Shown: one piece after another, positions 1 to 9,934 of the stretch | Numbering within the stretch: position 1 is the stretch's first letter | Layout of the letters: each line of letters starts with the position of its first letter | Assembly (NCBI RefSeq): GCF_947495995.1 | Contig: NZ_CANMAX010000002.1 | Coordinates: forward strand, 789,482 to 853,481 | Length of the DNA stretch: 64,000 nucleotides | Direction of reading: 5' to 3' | Source: an uncultured Tenacibaculum sp. | GTDB taxonomy: Bacteria > Bacteroidota > Bacteroidia > Flavobacteriales > Flavobacteriaceae | The notes under the pieces: generated by a model | Database searches by the model: none | What the model was told of the DNA's origin: nothing | Seen by the model: the letters and a program-made list of their open reading frames with translations, nothing else | Program-made: the position numbers and the translations under genes

Positions 1-544
<544 letters not shown>

Positions 545-545
<1 letters not shown>

Positions 546-976
546 TGAAATATTTAATCTTATCTTTTCTAGCTATAACACTTGCTTCTTGTTCTCCTAA
601 AATCGAAGGAAATCCTGAGCGTTTCAAATTTGGTACGTTCGAAATTCCTGCTGGAGATAATTATAGTAAAACTATCATAGTTAGAAAAGATAGTTTACAA
701 ATAGAGTACTACACAAAAAAAGTTACAGTATCTACAGATAGTACTGTAACTGAAAAAGAGGTAGCACATATCGATACATTATACATCAAATGGAGAAATA
801 ACTTTTCATATACTTTAAAGATGAAAAGTCCTAAAACTGATTTAGATAAGGATCCTATTTTTGTACAAATGAACAAAGTAACAGACTCATCTTACAGTTA
901 CATTTCGAGGATAGGTTATTCTAAATTTAAACCTGAAGGTACTGTGTACATTAGCAAGAATCCTATTAAAAACTAA
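545..976 (+). CDS. Small predicted lipoprotein of unknown function
   Basis: A 143-residue protein with a short hydrophobic N-terminus ending in a lipobox (LASC, Cys at about residue 16). It is probably lipidated and anchored facing the periplasm. The rest is polar and beta-rich with no catalytic motif I recognise. Its ATG overlaps the purB stop, which suggests translational coupling. The link with purB is one of position; no functional connection can be read from the sequence. Confidence 0.75.
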
Positions 977-1023
977 GTTAATTAATTGGTTATTTAAAAT
1001 AAATCTAGTTAATTTGCCTTTTG

Positions 1024-1347
1024 ATGAAAATTTTTAAGAAATATGTATCCATAGTCATGTTATTGACTTTACTATTGACTCCGTCAGTGGTTCAGTTAAT
1101 GCATGCTTTAGACTCTGATCACTTAGAGTCTAAGATTTGTATTTCTGAAGATAGTAAACATCTACACGATCATGAAGCTGAATGTGAACTTTGTAAATTC
1201 CATTTCAATGCATTTACGGTAAATGAGTTCAGCATAGTTAATTTCACTTCATTATCTAAAATTGATTCACTTGAAAGTTTTTATACTTCATTACAAAACA
1301 CTTTTAACTTAACCTCTTTATTAAGAGGACCTCCTGCTTTAGTTTAA
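1024..1347 (+). CDS. Small exported His/Cys-rich protein upstream of a TonB receptor
   Basis: A protein of 107 residues. ATG at 1024 is chosen over the TTG directly before it. A hydrophobic N-terminal segment (about residues 7-27) looks like a signal peptide or anchor. It is followed by a His/Cys cluster (HLHDHEAECELCKFHF, about residues 47-62), a plausible metal-binding site. The C-terminus ends with RGPPALV; a terminal RGPPA-like motif is, from memory, typical of small proteins next to Bacteroidota TonB receptors. It lies 39 bp before the receptor gene, probably in the same transcript. A role in metal handling is an inference. Confidence 0.6.
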   Translation: MKIFKKYVSIVMLLTLLLTPSVVQLMHALDSDHLESKICISEDSKHLHDHEAECELCKFHFNAFTVNEFSIVNFTSLSKIDSLESFYTSLQNTFNLTSLLRGPPALV

Positions 1348-1386
1348 TTATTCGTATTAGCATATAATTCAAACTAAACAATCAAA

Positions 1387-3789
1387 ATGAAATTTTATCA
1401 CCGTATTTTGATTTTATTATTGATTTTTATTTCAAATTCAATAATTAGTCAAAATTGTACATATACTTTTTCTGGGCTTGTAGAAGATTTTCATGATAAG
1501 TCTCCGATAATTGATGCAACTGTACACATAAAAAACCTTAATAGATACGCTGCTACCGACTTAGAAGGTAAGTTTTCTTTTAAGAATTTATGTTCAGGTA
1601 AATTAATTGTAGAGATTTCTCATGTTGCTTGTGATACTCAAATTTTGGAAATCAATTTAACTAAAAATACTTATAAAGTAATTGATTTAGAACACCATAT
1701 TGAAGAGTTGAAAGAAGTTCAAGTTAAATCTGCTACAGGAATAAAAACTAAAACATCACAAGAAACTTTAATAAAAGAAAATATTATTGAAGAATATAGT
1801 GATGCTAGTTTAGGAGATGCCTTAAAGGAAGTATCTGGTGTATCATCTATAAATACTGGAAATTCTATTGTTAAACCAATAATTAATGGTTTACATAGTA
1901 GTAGAATTTTAATTTCTGTAAATAACGTTAGATTACAAGATCAAGATTGGGGTATAGAACATGCTCCTAATGTTGATATTAGTGCAGCAGGAAGTATTTC
2001 AGTAATTAAAGGTGCAAATGCGCTTGAATATGGTGGTGATGCAATTGGTGGTGTTGTAGTTATTAATCCTCCAAAGATTATCTTAAAAGATTCTTTGTAT
2101 GGAAAAACTATAATCTCTCAACAAACTAACGGTAGACTTGCTTCAATTAATACATCTTTAAACAAAACTTATAAAAAAGGTTGGTTTATTAACGGTCAGG
2201 CTTCTCTTAAAAGAGCGGGAGATTTCGAAGCTCCTGATTATAATTTAACAAATACTGGATTAAAATCTTTTGGTATTAATCTTAGTGGTGGTTATAAAAA
2301 ATTTGACAGAGGTTTTGAAATTTTTGTAAGTCATGTATCTAATGAAATAGGGATACTTAGAGCGGCTCATATTGGTAGTACTTCTGATTTAGTTAATAGT
2401 ATTAACAGTGGTGTACCAACAGTTATTAGAGATTTTAGTTACGATATTAACAATCCAAAACAAGATGTAACACATCTACTTTTAAAGGCTAACTTTTATA
2501 AAAGATTCAAAGGCCTTGGAAAGTTTTCATTTCAATATGATTTTCAGCAAAATGAGAGAAAAGAGTTTGACGTAAGACGTGGTGGAAGAAGTTCTTTAGC
2601 TGCGTTAGATTTAAACTTAAAAACTCACAACATTAAGGCTGATATGAAGTTTGATGCTAATCCGAACAAGATATTCAAAATTGGGATTTCTGGCGGATAT
2701 CAAACAAATTTTCCTGACCCTGGTACAGGGGTAAGACGACTAATACCTGATTATGATAAGTATATTTTGGGAGTTTATACTTTATCTGAATTGATTTTTT
2801 TTAATGGTTTAATTTTTTCATCAGGTATCAGATACGACTTTAACCATATTGACGCTAAGAAATTTTATCTAAAGTCTAGATGGAATTCACAGAATTACGA
2901 TCAAGATTTTAGCTCTATAATAATAGATGACAGAGGCACACAATATTTAACAGATCCAACTTTTAATTATCATAATTTATCAGCTTCAGTTGGCCTGTCA
3001 TATGATTTTGACTCTAAAAATTCTTTATTGTTCAATTACGGATTATCGAATAGAGCTCCAAATCCAGCCGAGCTATTCAGCGATGGTTTACACCATACTG
3101 CAGCAAGGATTGAGTTAGGAGATTTACGTATCCGTCCAGAATCTTCCCATAGAATTTCTTCAACCTATAAATATACAGGAGAGAAATTTAAAGCTTCAGT
3201 CGAAGGTTTTTACAACTTTATCGACGATTTTATTTATATAGAACCATCTGGAACAGAAACTACCATTAGAGGTGCTTTTGTGGTATGGTCTTATAAACAA
3301 ATAAAAGCCAATCTATTTGGCTTAGACTCTGATATATCGTACGAAATTAACGATAATTTTTCAATTAGAAATAGATCTTCCTTTATTAAGGGAAGAGATT
3401 TAAGCAGTAATAGAGCTTTAATAGATATTCCTCCTTTTAAAACTGTAAACACTTTGCAGTATTATAACACTAAATGGAATAACTTTTATGCATCATTAGA
3501 AAGTGAATTCAATGCTAGACAGAATGAATTTCCTAATAACAACTTTACCACCTTTGTAGCTACATCAAACACAAATGAATTGGTAGATATTAGCACTCCT
3601 CCTGATGCTTATCACTTATTAAACTTTTCTACTGGATTAAATCTAAAGTTATTTAAAACAAAAGTAGGTTTGAATTTATTTGTAAATAATATTCTAAATA
3701 CTTCGTATAGAAATTATTTAAATCAACTACGTTTTTTTGCAGACGATATTGGAAGAAACTTTAAAATACAATTAAAAATTAATTATTAA
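1387..3789 (+). CDS. TonB-dependent outer-membrane receptor
   Basis: An 800-residue protein. Signal peptide at about residues 1-21; a carboxypeptidase-like regulatory domain (about 25-110) with the usual beta-sandwich pattern and a linker ending KEVQVKSA; a plug domain (about 130-230, including IKGANALEYGGDAIGG); then a 22-strand beta-barrel ending in an aromatic Tyr. It would import a siderophore, heme or metal chelate using TonB energy. The neighbours (a small His/Cys protein before it and an acidic His-containing lipoprotein after it) resemble Bacteroidota metal-uptake loci, but the ligand cannot be fixed from sequence. Confidence 0.92.
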   Translation: MKFYHRILILLLIFISNSIISQNCTYTFSGLVEDFHDKSPIIDATVHIKNLNRYAATDLEGKFSFKNLCSGKLIVEISHVACDTQILEINLTKNTYKVIDLEHHIEELKEVQVKSATGIKTKTSQETLIKENIIEEYSDASLGDALKEVSGVSSINTGNSIVKPIINGLHSSRILISVNNVRLQDQDWGIEHAPNVDISAAGSISVIKGANALEYGGDAIGGVVVINPPKIILKDSLYGKTIISQQTNGRLASINTSLNKTYKKGWFINGQASLKRAGDFEAPDYNLTNTGLKSFGINLSGGYKKFDRGFEIFVSHVSNEIGILRAAHIGSTSDLVNSINSGVPTVIRDFSYDINNPKQDVTHLLLKANFYKRFKGLGKFSFQYDFQQNERKEFDVRRGGRSSLAALDLNLKTHNIKADMKFDANPNKIFKIGISGGYQTNFPDPGTGVRRLIPDYDKYILGVYTLSELIFFNGLIFSSGIRYDFNHIDAKKFYLKSRWNSQNYDQDFSSIIIDDRGTQYLTDPTFNYHNLSASVGLSYDFDSKNSLLFNYGLSNRAPNPAELFSDGLHHTAARIELGDLRIRPESSHRISSTYKYTGEKFKASVEGFYNFIDDFIYIEPSGTETTIRGAFVVWSYKQIKANLFGLDSDISYEINDNFSIRNRSSFIKGRDLSSNRALIDIPPFKTVNTLQYYNTKWNNFYASLESEFNARQNEFPNNNFTTFVATSNTNELVDISTPPDAYHLLNFSTGLNLKLFKTKVGLNLFVNNILNTSYRNYLNQLRFFADDIGRNFKIQLKINY

Positions 3790-3826
3790 AATATAGAACC
3801 TTAAATAAATTAAACAATTATATATT

Positions 3827-4396
3827 ATGAAGTCAATTAAATTATTAGCATTTTTATTTATTTCAACATTAGTTTTTACTGGATGTTCTGATGACGATGA
3901 TAACGTTCCTGGAGAAGTAAATGAAGAAGAAGTAATTACTACGATGACAATTACTTTAACTGCTACTGGTCAAACTGATGTAGTTTTAAGAACTCAAGAT
4001 TTAGACGGTGACGGACCAAATGCTCCTGTATTAACTGTTTCTGGGCCATTTGCAGCTAACACTACTTATACTGGGTCAATCGTTTTATTAAACGAAACTG
4101 AAAGCCCAGCTGAAAATATTACTGAAGAAATCGAAGAGGAAGACGAAGAGCACCAATTCTTCTATACAGCTACTGGTGTAAATGCTACATTTGCTTATGC
4201 TGGTCCTAACGATGAAAACGGAAATCCTGTTGGATTAAACTTTACTTTAACTACTGGTGCTGCTAGTACTGGTTCTTTAAGTTTTACATTAAGACATGAG
4301 CCTATGAAAACTGCTACTGGAGTAAGTACTGGTGACATTACTAATGCTGGTGGTGAAACTGATATCGAAACTACTTTCAGCGTAACAGTTCAGTAA
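3827..4396 (+). CDS. Acidic lipoprotein downstream of the TonB receptor
   Basis: 189 residues. A signal peptide with lipobox FTGC is followed by an Asp-rich linker typical of Bacteroidota surface lipoproteins (CSDDDD). The body is Thr-rich and beta-like, with an acidic insertion (EEIEEEDEEHQFFY, near residues 100-113) that could bind cations. It starts 37 bp after the receptor and is closed by a strong terminator, so the three genes from 1024 form one operon. It is probably a surface lipoprotein that works with the receptor; the ligand is unknown. Confidence 0.7.
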   Translation: MKSIKLLAFLFISTLVFTGCSDDDDNVPGEVNEEEVITTMTITLTATGQTDVVLRTQDLDGDGPNAPVLTVSGPFAANTTYTGSIVLLNETESPAENITEEIEEEDEEHQFFYTATGVNATFAYAGPNDENGNPVGLNFTLTTGAASTGSLSFTLRHEPMKTATGVSTGDITNAGGETDIETTFSVTVQ

Positions 4397-4427
4397 GATA
4401 TACGAAAATCAATCAACCAAATAAAAG

Positions 4428-4456
4428 AAGAGCTTCCTTGTGAAGCTCTTTTTTTA
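4428..4456 (+). terminator. Rho-independent terminator of the TonB-receptor operon
   Basis: A 9-bp perfect stem (AAGAGCTTC / GAAGCTCTT) with a 5-nt loop, followed by a run of T. Confidence 0.88.
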
Positions 4457-4571
4457 TTTCTTGTAATTAAGATTATTGATTAAATTATAATGTTTAGTAA
4501 ATTTATAAATGCCTGAAATAATTATTAATACTTTCTCTATTCACTATTTCTGAACAAAACAAATAAATATA

Positions 4572-5879
4572 TTATGATACATATTTTGTTTTCTTTAATC
4601 CGCTTAAAACGATAATAGAAGCTAAAAAGAAGATTGCTAAAGATAATACACTCCATTGCATAGAGTTCGTAATTGCATTTAGTAAACCATACACGAAAGT
4701 TCCTGTTACGATAGCTATTTTTTCAGTTACATCAAAGAAACTAAAGTATGTAGCATGATCTTCTGTTTCTGGTAATAACTTAGAATACGTAGATCTTGCT
4801 AAAGACTGTATAGCACCAAGTACTAAACCTAATACTCCACCTAACATATAAAAATACACCAATATATTATCTAAATCTTTATGTAACATAAAAGCTCCAA
4901 AGCAAACAAACATCCAAGCAATTATTGTAATTTTTAACGCTAATACATTACCGTATTTTTCAGAAATTCTTGAAAAAATATATGCGCCAAAAATCGCTAA
5001 AACCTGAATAATTAATATTGTACCAATTAAATGTTCTTTGGCTAATTTTAATTCTGCTGTTCCAAATAAGGCAGCTGTTACAATGATAGTCTGTACTCCT
5101 ACGCTCAATAAAAAGAAAGTTATTAAAAATCTTTTTAAAGCAGGATGATCTTTTTTTACTTCTTTTAATACCTTTTTTAACTCTTGGTAACCTTTCCATA
5201 AATATCCATCTTCCAATTGATCTTTTGGTACTTTTCTATCTTTAGGCAATCTTTTAAAAGTAATTTGTGCAAAGCCTAACCACCAAACTCCAACAATCAC
5301 AAATGATAAACGAGAAGCTAAACCTCCGTCTAAACCAAATGTATCAGGGAATAAAATAAGTACAAGACATATAATCAGTAGAATTATTGAACCTATATAC
5401 CCGTTAATAAATCCTTTTGCACTTACTCTATCATGATCTTCTGGGTGGGCTATTTCTGGTAAATAAGCATTATAAAAAACAATACTTCCCCAAAAACCAA
5501 TACTTGCCAAAATACTAGCAACAATTCCTACCCAAGTTGTCGATAAATCCTCGAAGAAAAACAAACTCATCACAGATAAACTACCTAGTAAACAGAAGAA
5601 TTTCATAAAGCTTTTCTTATTTCCTCTATAATCTGCAATACCCGATAAAATAGGTGAAATTATTGCCACAATTAAAAAAGAAAAAGATAATGCATACGTA
5701 TATAAAGAATTAGGGTGTTCCCATTCAATACCTAAAAAAGAAACAAAATTATTTTCTGTAATTGCATCATAATACATTGGAAAAATAGCAGTACTTATTA
5801 CCAATGAATATACAGAGTTTGCCCAATCGTAAAAAGCCCAACCATTTATAACTTTAGAATCTCCTTGTTTTGTTTGCAT
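4572..5879 (-). CDS. MFS transporter, UMF1 / Atg22-like family
   Basis: 435 residues with about 12 hydrophobic segments. The N-terminus (GWAFYDWANSVYSLVISTAIFP) is the hallmark of the UMF1 family, related to yeast Atg22 vacuolar effluxers. The substrate in bacteria is not established. It follows the M48 protease gene on the same strand, but a terminator lies between them, so it probably has its own promoter. Confidence 0.85.
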   Translation of the reverse strand: MQTKQGDSKVINGWAFYDWANSVYSLVISTAIFPMYYDAITENNFVSFLGIEWEHPNSLYTYALSFSFLIVAIISPILSGIADYRGNKKSFMKFFCLLGSLSVMSLFFFEDLSTTWVGIVASILASIGFWGSIVFYNAYLPEIAHPEDHDRVSAKGFINGYIGSIILLIICLVLILFPDTFGLDGGLASRLSFVIVGVWWLGFAQITFKRLPKDRKVPKDQLEDGYLWKGYQELKKVLKEVKKDHPALKRFLITFFLLSVGVQTIIVTAALFGTAELKLAKEHLIGTILIIQVLAIFGAYIFSRISEKYGNVLALKITIIAWMFVCFGAFMLHKDLDNILVYFYMLGGVLGLVLGAIQSLARSTYSKLLPETEDHATYFSFFDVTEKIAIVTGTFVYGLLNAITNSMQWSVLSLAIFFLASIIVLSGLKKTKYVS

Positions 5880-5892
5880 AACGTTATGAAAT

Positions 5893-5924
5893 TAAAAAAC
5901 CGCTCTTATAGTTAAGAACGGTTT
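5893..5924 (-). terminator. Terminator of the M48 protease gene
   Basis: On the minus strand, an 11-pair stem with a single mismatch and a 4-nt loop is followed by a T run. It lies between the protease stop and the transporter start. Confidence 0.82.
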
Positions 5925-5954
5925 GCAATATACTTAAAAAGTAAGTTGTAATTT

Positions 5955-6776
5955 CTACTTTTTTGTCTGTGCATTATATTTAGCAGCCAATTGTTTTGCT
6001 GTTGGCAAATAAGCTTTAAGATCTGCAATTCTCGTTTGATTGTGTGGGTGTGTACTTAAAAACTCTGGTGGAGCTTTTCTCCCACTCTTTTGAGCATCTT
6101 CACTCATACGAATCCAAACATTTACTGCTTCTTCTCCCCTATAACCTGCCATAATCATAAATACAAGTCCTAGTTTATCAGCTTCAGTTTCGTGAGTTCT
6201 ACTAAACTTTAACATTCCTAATTGAGATCCAACACCATAGGCTAAATTCCATAAGTTACTTTGCTTACTATTGGCTGTACCAATTGCTACAGCTGCTCCT
6301 CCTAATTGTTGCATTTGAGCAGAAGACATACGTTCTTGTCCGTGTTTAGCAAATGCGTGTGCAACTTCGTGTCCCATAACAGCAGCAACACCATCAGTAT
6401 TAGCACAAATTGGCATAATACCTGTGTAAAAAACTACTTTACCTCCTGGCATACACCAAGCATTGATTGTTTTATCATTAATTAAATTGAATTCCCAACG
6501 ATAAGAATCTGCTTCAGATTTCATTCCATTTGCTCTCATGAAACGATCTACAGCTCCAGCTATATTTTTTCCAATAGTTTTTAATTCACGAGCTTGTTTA
6601 GTATTGCTAATAATTTTACTCTTATTCTCTTTTAAAAAACCATCATATTGCTGAAAACTCATTGGTAATACTTGAGCATCGCTAACAAAATTTACTCTTT
6701 TTCTTCCTGTGATTGGCACAGTTTCACATTGAATAAACAATGCTATTATTCCTAAAAATACTAGTATTCTTCTCAT
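5955..6776 (-). CDS. M48-family zinc metalloprotease, lipoprotein
   Basis: 273 residues. A lipobox-like N-terminus (FIQC, Cys17) predicts a periplasmic lipid-anchored protein. The zinc motif HEVAH is at residues 136-140, with the third ligand Glu in the ETEADKLG segment near 195, both standard for M48 (Ste24/HtpX-like) peptidases. The form without membrane helices resembles LoiP/BepA-type envelope quality-control proteases. The assignment to M48 is firm; the substrate is unknown. Confidence 0.9.
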   Translation of the reverse strand: MRRILVFLGIIALFIQCETVPITGRKRVNFVSDAQVLPMSFQQYDGFLKENKSKIISNTKQARELKTIGKNIAGAVDRFMRANGMKSEADSYRWEFNLINDKTINAWCMPGGKVVFYTGIMPICANTDGVAAVMGHEVAHAFAKHGQERMSSAQMQQLGGAAVAIGTANSKQSNLWNLAYGVGSQLGMLKFSRTHETEADKLGLVFMIMAGYRGEEAVNVWIRMSEDAQKSGRKAPPEFLSTHPHNQTRIADLKAYLPTAKQLAAKYNAQTKK

Positions 6777-6841
6777 CTGTTATTGATTTTTTTTACACAC
6801 TACAAAGGTAAGACTCATTTTTTGAGTAAAAGTCACTTTCT

Positions 6842-7759
6842 ATGAAATTAAAAATACAAATTCTATCTTTACCAGAAAAATCAGACATTTTAATGAAAAC
6901 TACTCAGCATCGAATCTTACCTTCAAGTATGCCAATTCCGAGCAAGATTAAAAAAGTAAGTAGATTCATTCAATTTATATCTCCTCGTTTAGTAACGAAG
7001 TTCTCATTGAAGTTATTTTCTACACCTATAAAATTTCCTTTACCAGAAAGAGAAAAAACAATGTGGAAAAGCGCTCAAAAAAGTAGATTAAAAGTAACTA
7101 CAATTAATAAGGAAATTGATGTACTTACTTACGGTTATTCATCTAAGAAAGTATTATTAGTACATGGTTGGTGTGGTAGAAGTACACAATTATTTATGGT
7201 TGCTGATAAATTACTTGAAAAAGGATATATGGTTATTTCTTTTGATGCACCTGCACATGGAAAATCTGAAGGAAAAACAACATTAATGCCTGAATTTATT
7301 GAAGCGATTCATGCTGTAAATAAAGAACACGGACCATTTGATGCTGCTGTCGGACATTCTTTAGGTGGAATGTCTTTATACTCTGCATATGCTGATGGTT
7401 TTAAAACTAATAAAATTGTTTCTGTTGGATCTGGAGATACCATTAGTGAGATTCTTTTGAATTTTACCAATAATCTTACATTGAAATCGAAAATAACTAA
7501 GAAAATGAAACAGCATTACGATAAAAAATTAGGTAGAGATATCGACTTAAATGCTAGTTCTGAGACTGCTAAAAGTGTAGATATTCCTGCATTAGTTGTT
7601 CACGATTCTCTTGATGGTGATGTTGCTGTAAGTTGCGCGTATAGTATTCGTCAAAACTTACAACAGGGTTCTATTTTAATCACTCAAGGATTAGGACACA
7701 CTAAAATTTTGCGTGATAAAGAAACCATGAATAGGATTGTTGAATTTATAATTTCGTAA
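6842..7759 (+). CDS. Alpha/beta-hydrolase
   Basis: 305 residues from the first ATG; a later ATG at 6893 (residue 18) is also possible because the first 17 residues look non-conserved. The core shows an oxyanion-hole segment (LVHGWCGR), the nucleophile elbow GHSLGG, a candidate acid in HDSLDGDV and a catalytic His in GLGHTKIL. The fold is clear but the substrate is not. It lies 2 bp upstream of msrB, which suggests co-expression. Confidence 0.85.
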   Translation: MKLKIQILSLPEKSDILMKTTQHRILPSSMPIPSKIKKVSRFIQFISPRLVTKFSLKLFSTPIKFPLPEREKTMWKSAQKSRLKVTTINKEIDVLTYGYSSKKVLLVHGWCGRSTQLFMVADKLLEKGYMVISFDAPAHGKSEGKTTLMPEFIEAIHAVNKEHGPFDAAVGHSLGGMSLYSAYADGFKTNKIVSVGSGDTISEILLNFTNNLTLKSKITKKMKQHYDKKLGRDIDLNASSETAKSVDIPALVVHDSLDGDVAVSCAYSIRQNLQQGSILITQGLGHTKILRDKETMNRIVEFIIS

Positions 7760-7761
7760 AA

Positions 7762-8247
7762 ATGAAGAAAGTTTTAGTCTTATTTTCTATTATCGCTTTA
7801 ATTTCTTGTGAGTCTATCGCTCAGAAAGAAAAAAAAGCTAATAGCAAAAAATACAATGTTGAAAAGACAACAGAGGAATGGAGAAAAGCTTTAACTCCAA
7901 TGCAATATTATGTGTTGAGAGAAGCTGGAACAGAAAGACCAAACACAAGTGAATATACATATTCTAAAAAGAAAGGAACTTTTGTGTGTGCTGGTTGCGA
8001 TATTCCTTTGTATAAATCGGATCGAAAATTTAATTCTGGTACAGGTTGGCCATCGTTTGATAAAGCCATCGAGAAAAACGTAGAAACCGATGTTGATTAT
8101 AAAATTGGATACGCAAGAACAGAATTGAAATGTAATAATTGTGGCGGACATTTAGGTCATCGTTTTAATGATGGACCAAGAGAAACAACAGGGATACGAG
8201 ATTGTATTAATGGTGTTGCTTTAAAATTCATTCCTTCAAAAAATTAA
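7762..8247 (+). CDS. msrB: Peptide-methionine (R)-S-oxide reductase, exported form
   Basis: 161 residues. MsrB reduces methionine-R-sulfoxide in proteins. The N-terminus is a lipoprotein-type signal (ALISC, Cys16), so this copy probably protects envelope proteins. The structural zinc Cys pairs are C76/C79 (CAGC) and C124/C127 (CNNC); the resolving/catalytic region TGWPSF and the catalytic Cys148 (RDCIN) are present. It closely follows the hydrolase gene. Confidence 0.93.
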   Translation: MKKVLVLFSIIALISCESIAQKEKKANSKKYNVEKTTEEWRKALTPMQYYVLREAGTERPNTSEYTYSKKKGTFVCAGCDIPLYKSDRKFNSGTGWPSFDKAIEKNVETDVDYKIGYARTELKCNNCGGHLGHRFNDGPRETTGIRDCINGVALKFIPSKN

Positions 8248-8255
8248 TGTAATTT

Positions 8256-8283
8256 AAGAGTTGAAAATTTCAACTCTTTTTTT
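8256..8283 (+). terminator. Terminator of msrB, abutting the next start codon
   Basis: An AAGAGTTGA / TCAACTCTT stem with a short A/T loop is followed by seven T. The next gene's ATG begins on the base after the T run. Confidence 0.85.
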
Positions 8284-8838
8284 ATGTCTAATTCTTACTT
8301 AGAAAGTGTTATAAAGCAGTTTCAATATTATAAAAGTTTAGGAGATAAAACTTTCGAACAACTTTCTGAAGATCAAATCTTTTATACTTTAAACGATGAA
8401 ACTAATTCAATGGCTATCATTGTAAAACATATAGCCGGAAATATGTTATCGCGTTGGACTAACTTTTTACTTGAAGATGGAGAAAAAGAATGGCGAAATA
8501 GAGATCAAGAATTTGAAAATTCATTCATAACTAAAAAACAAATAATTGATTATTGGGAACAAGGCTGGAATTGTTTGTTTGATGCTATTAATCCATTAAC
8601 TATAGATGATTTAGATAAAATTATTTATATCAGAAATCAAGGTCATACAGTAACAGAAGCAATTAATCGTCAGTTATGTCATTATTCATATCATACAGGA
8701 CAAATTGTATTTTTAGGAAAAATGCTAACCAACGAAAAATGGCAATCACTGTCTATTCCAAAAGGAAACTCGAAACAATATAATCAAGAAAAGTTTTCTA
8801 AAGAGAAAACAAAGAAACACTTTACAGAGGATTTATAA
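8284..8838 (+). CDS. DinB-fold protein, DUF1572-like
   Basis: 184 residues. It matches the DUF1572 branch of the DinB/YfiT four-helix superfamily: YLESVIKQFQYYKSLGDKTFEQL at the start, then three spaced His residues (VKHIAGN near 48 and HYSYHTGQ near 133-137) that form the usual divalent-metal site. The conserved N-terminus supports the ATG at 8284, although this sits directly against the msrB terminator. Its 3' end overlaps the convergent LacI-type gene by 17 bp. These proteins are often thiol-dependent transferases; no substrate can be assigned here. Confidence 0.8.
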   Translation: MSNSYLESVIKQFQYYKSLGDKTFEQLSEDQIFYTLNDETNSMAIIVKHIAGNMLSRWTNFLLEDGEKEWRNRDQEFENSFITKKQIIDYWEQGWNCLFDAINPLTIDDLDKIIYIRNQGHTVTEAINRQLCHYSYHTGQIVFLGKMLTNEKWQSLSIPKGNSKQYNQEKFSKEKTKKHFTEDL

Positions 8839-9835
8839 TCGTTTGTGTAGTTGCTCTTTCACATAAAGAAGAATAAATTACTGTTACCTTATCTCCTTTT
8901 GTTTCTTTTTTATTTAATCGATCTAACAATTGTTTTGCTGTGGTTCTACCTAACCTTTTTCCGTGTTGGTCAACAGTACTTAAACTTGGTTTTAAATGCT
9001 CAGAAATTTTTGTTCCAGCATACCCAATCATTAGTAGTTTTCTGTCTTCTAATAAACCTCTTTTACTAGCTATTCTGAAAGCTGCTAGCGATGCTTCTTC
9101 ATCTAATGCTATAATTCCATCTACACGCTCTTCATCAAATAAAACATGAAATTCATTTTCAATATACATTTCATTTCCTTTCACAATCAGAGGCTCTTGT
9201 TCATCTTTAATAGCTTCTAAATAACCTAACAATCTTGCATTTTCATCACTCAAGTTTTTATTTGAAGACGCCAAAGCAATATTAGAAGCTCCTTTGAATT
9301 TTAAATGTCTTACTGCCTTTTGTACAGCCTCAAAATCATTTACCAATATTTTATCACACTTTACAGAATTATCTACTCTATCAAACATGATTAAATCAAT
9401 ATTGTCTGAAATATCACTTAAATGTCTGAAATCTTGTTTTAACTGTGTTTCTTCAGTAACTGCTATGATAATACCATCTACTAAACCATTTACTAAAGTT
9501 TCAACAGCTTTCACTTCCTTTTCATACGATTCATTGGTTACCGTAATGATAATATTATAATCGGTATCTGCTAAAACACTTTCAATTCCTCGTAATGCTC
9601 TTACTAAGAAAAAGTCTTTAATACTTGGAAGTACAACTCCAATAGTATTTGTTTTCCCTGATTTTAAATTTAATGCTGCTCGATTAGGTCTGTAATTATA
9701 ACGTTTTGCTGCCTCTTCGACCTTTTTTTTAGTAGCCTCACTAATTTCGTAACTGTCATTTAAAGCTTTAGAAACTGTAGATGCAGAAACATCAAGAATC
9801 TTAGCCAACTCTTTTAGCGTGATACTTTTTTTCAT
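8822..9835 (-). CDS. LacI-family transcriptional regulator
   Basis: 337 residues. An N-terminal LacI helix-turn-helix (ITLKELAKILDVSASTVSKAL, hinge RPNRAALNLKSGKT) is followed by a periplasmic-binding-like effector domain (IGVVLPSI and onward). No sugar-catabolic genes adjoin it, so its target may be elsewhere. The divergent intergenic region contains a direct repeat TTCGGT-N3-TTCGGT (9852-9866), which could be an operator for itself or the acetyltransferase gene, but it is not the usual LacI palindrome. Confidence 0.92.
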   Translation of the reverse strand: MKKSITLKELAKILDVSASTVSKALNDSYEISEATKKKVEEAAKRYNYRPNRAALNLKSGKTNTIGVVLPSIKDFFLVRALRGIESVLADTDYNIIITVTNESYEKEVKAVETLVNGLVDGIIIAVTEETQLKQDFRHLSDISDNIDLIMFDRVDNSVKCDKILVNDFEAVQKAVRHLKFKGASNIALASSNKNLSDENARLLGYLEAIKDEQEPLIVKGNEMYIENEFHVLFDEERVDGIIALDEEASLAAFRIASKRGLLEDRKLLMIGYAGTKISEHLKPSLSTVDQHGKRLGRTTAKQLLDRLNKKETKGDKVTVIYSSLCERATTQTIINPL

Positions 9836-9934
9836 AAAAAATTAATATTTGTTCGGTTCCTTCGGTCGTAAATGTATTAATTTGCTTTTTGTGATCAAAA
9901 AAAATATGATTTCACAATTATAAAATTATTGCAA

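Noticed and set aside
7891..8151. Open frames on the opposite strand of known genes
   Set aside because: These and similar frames across the window lie inside well-supported genes and show no family features.
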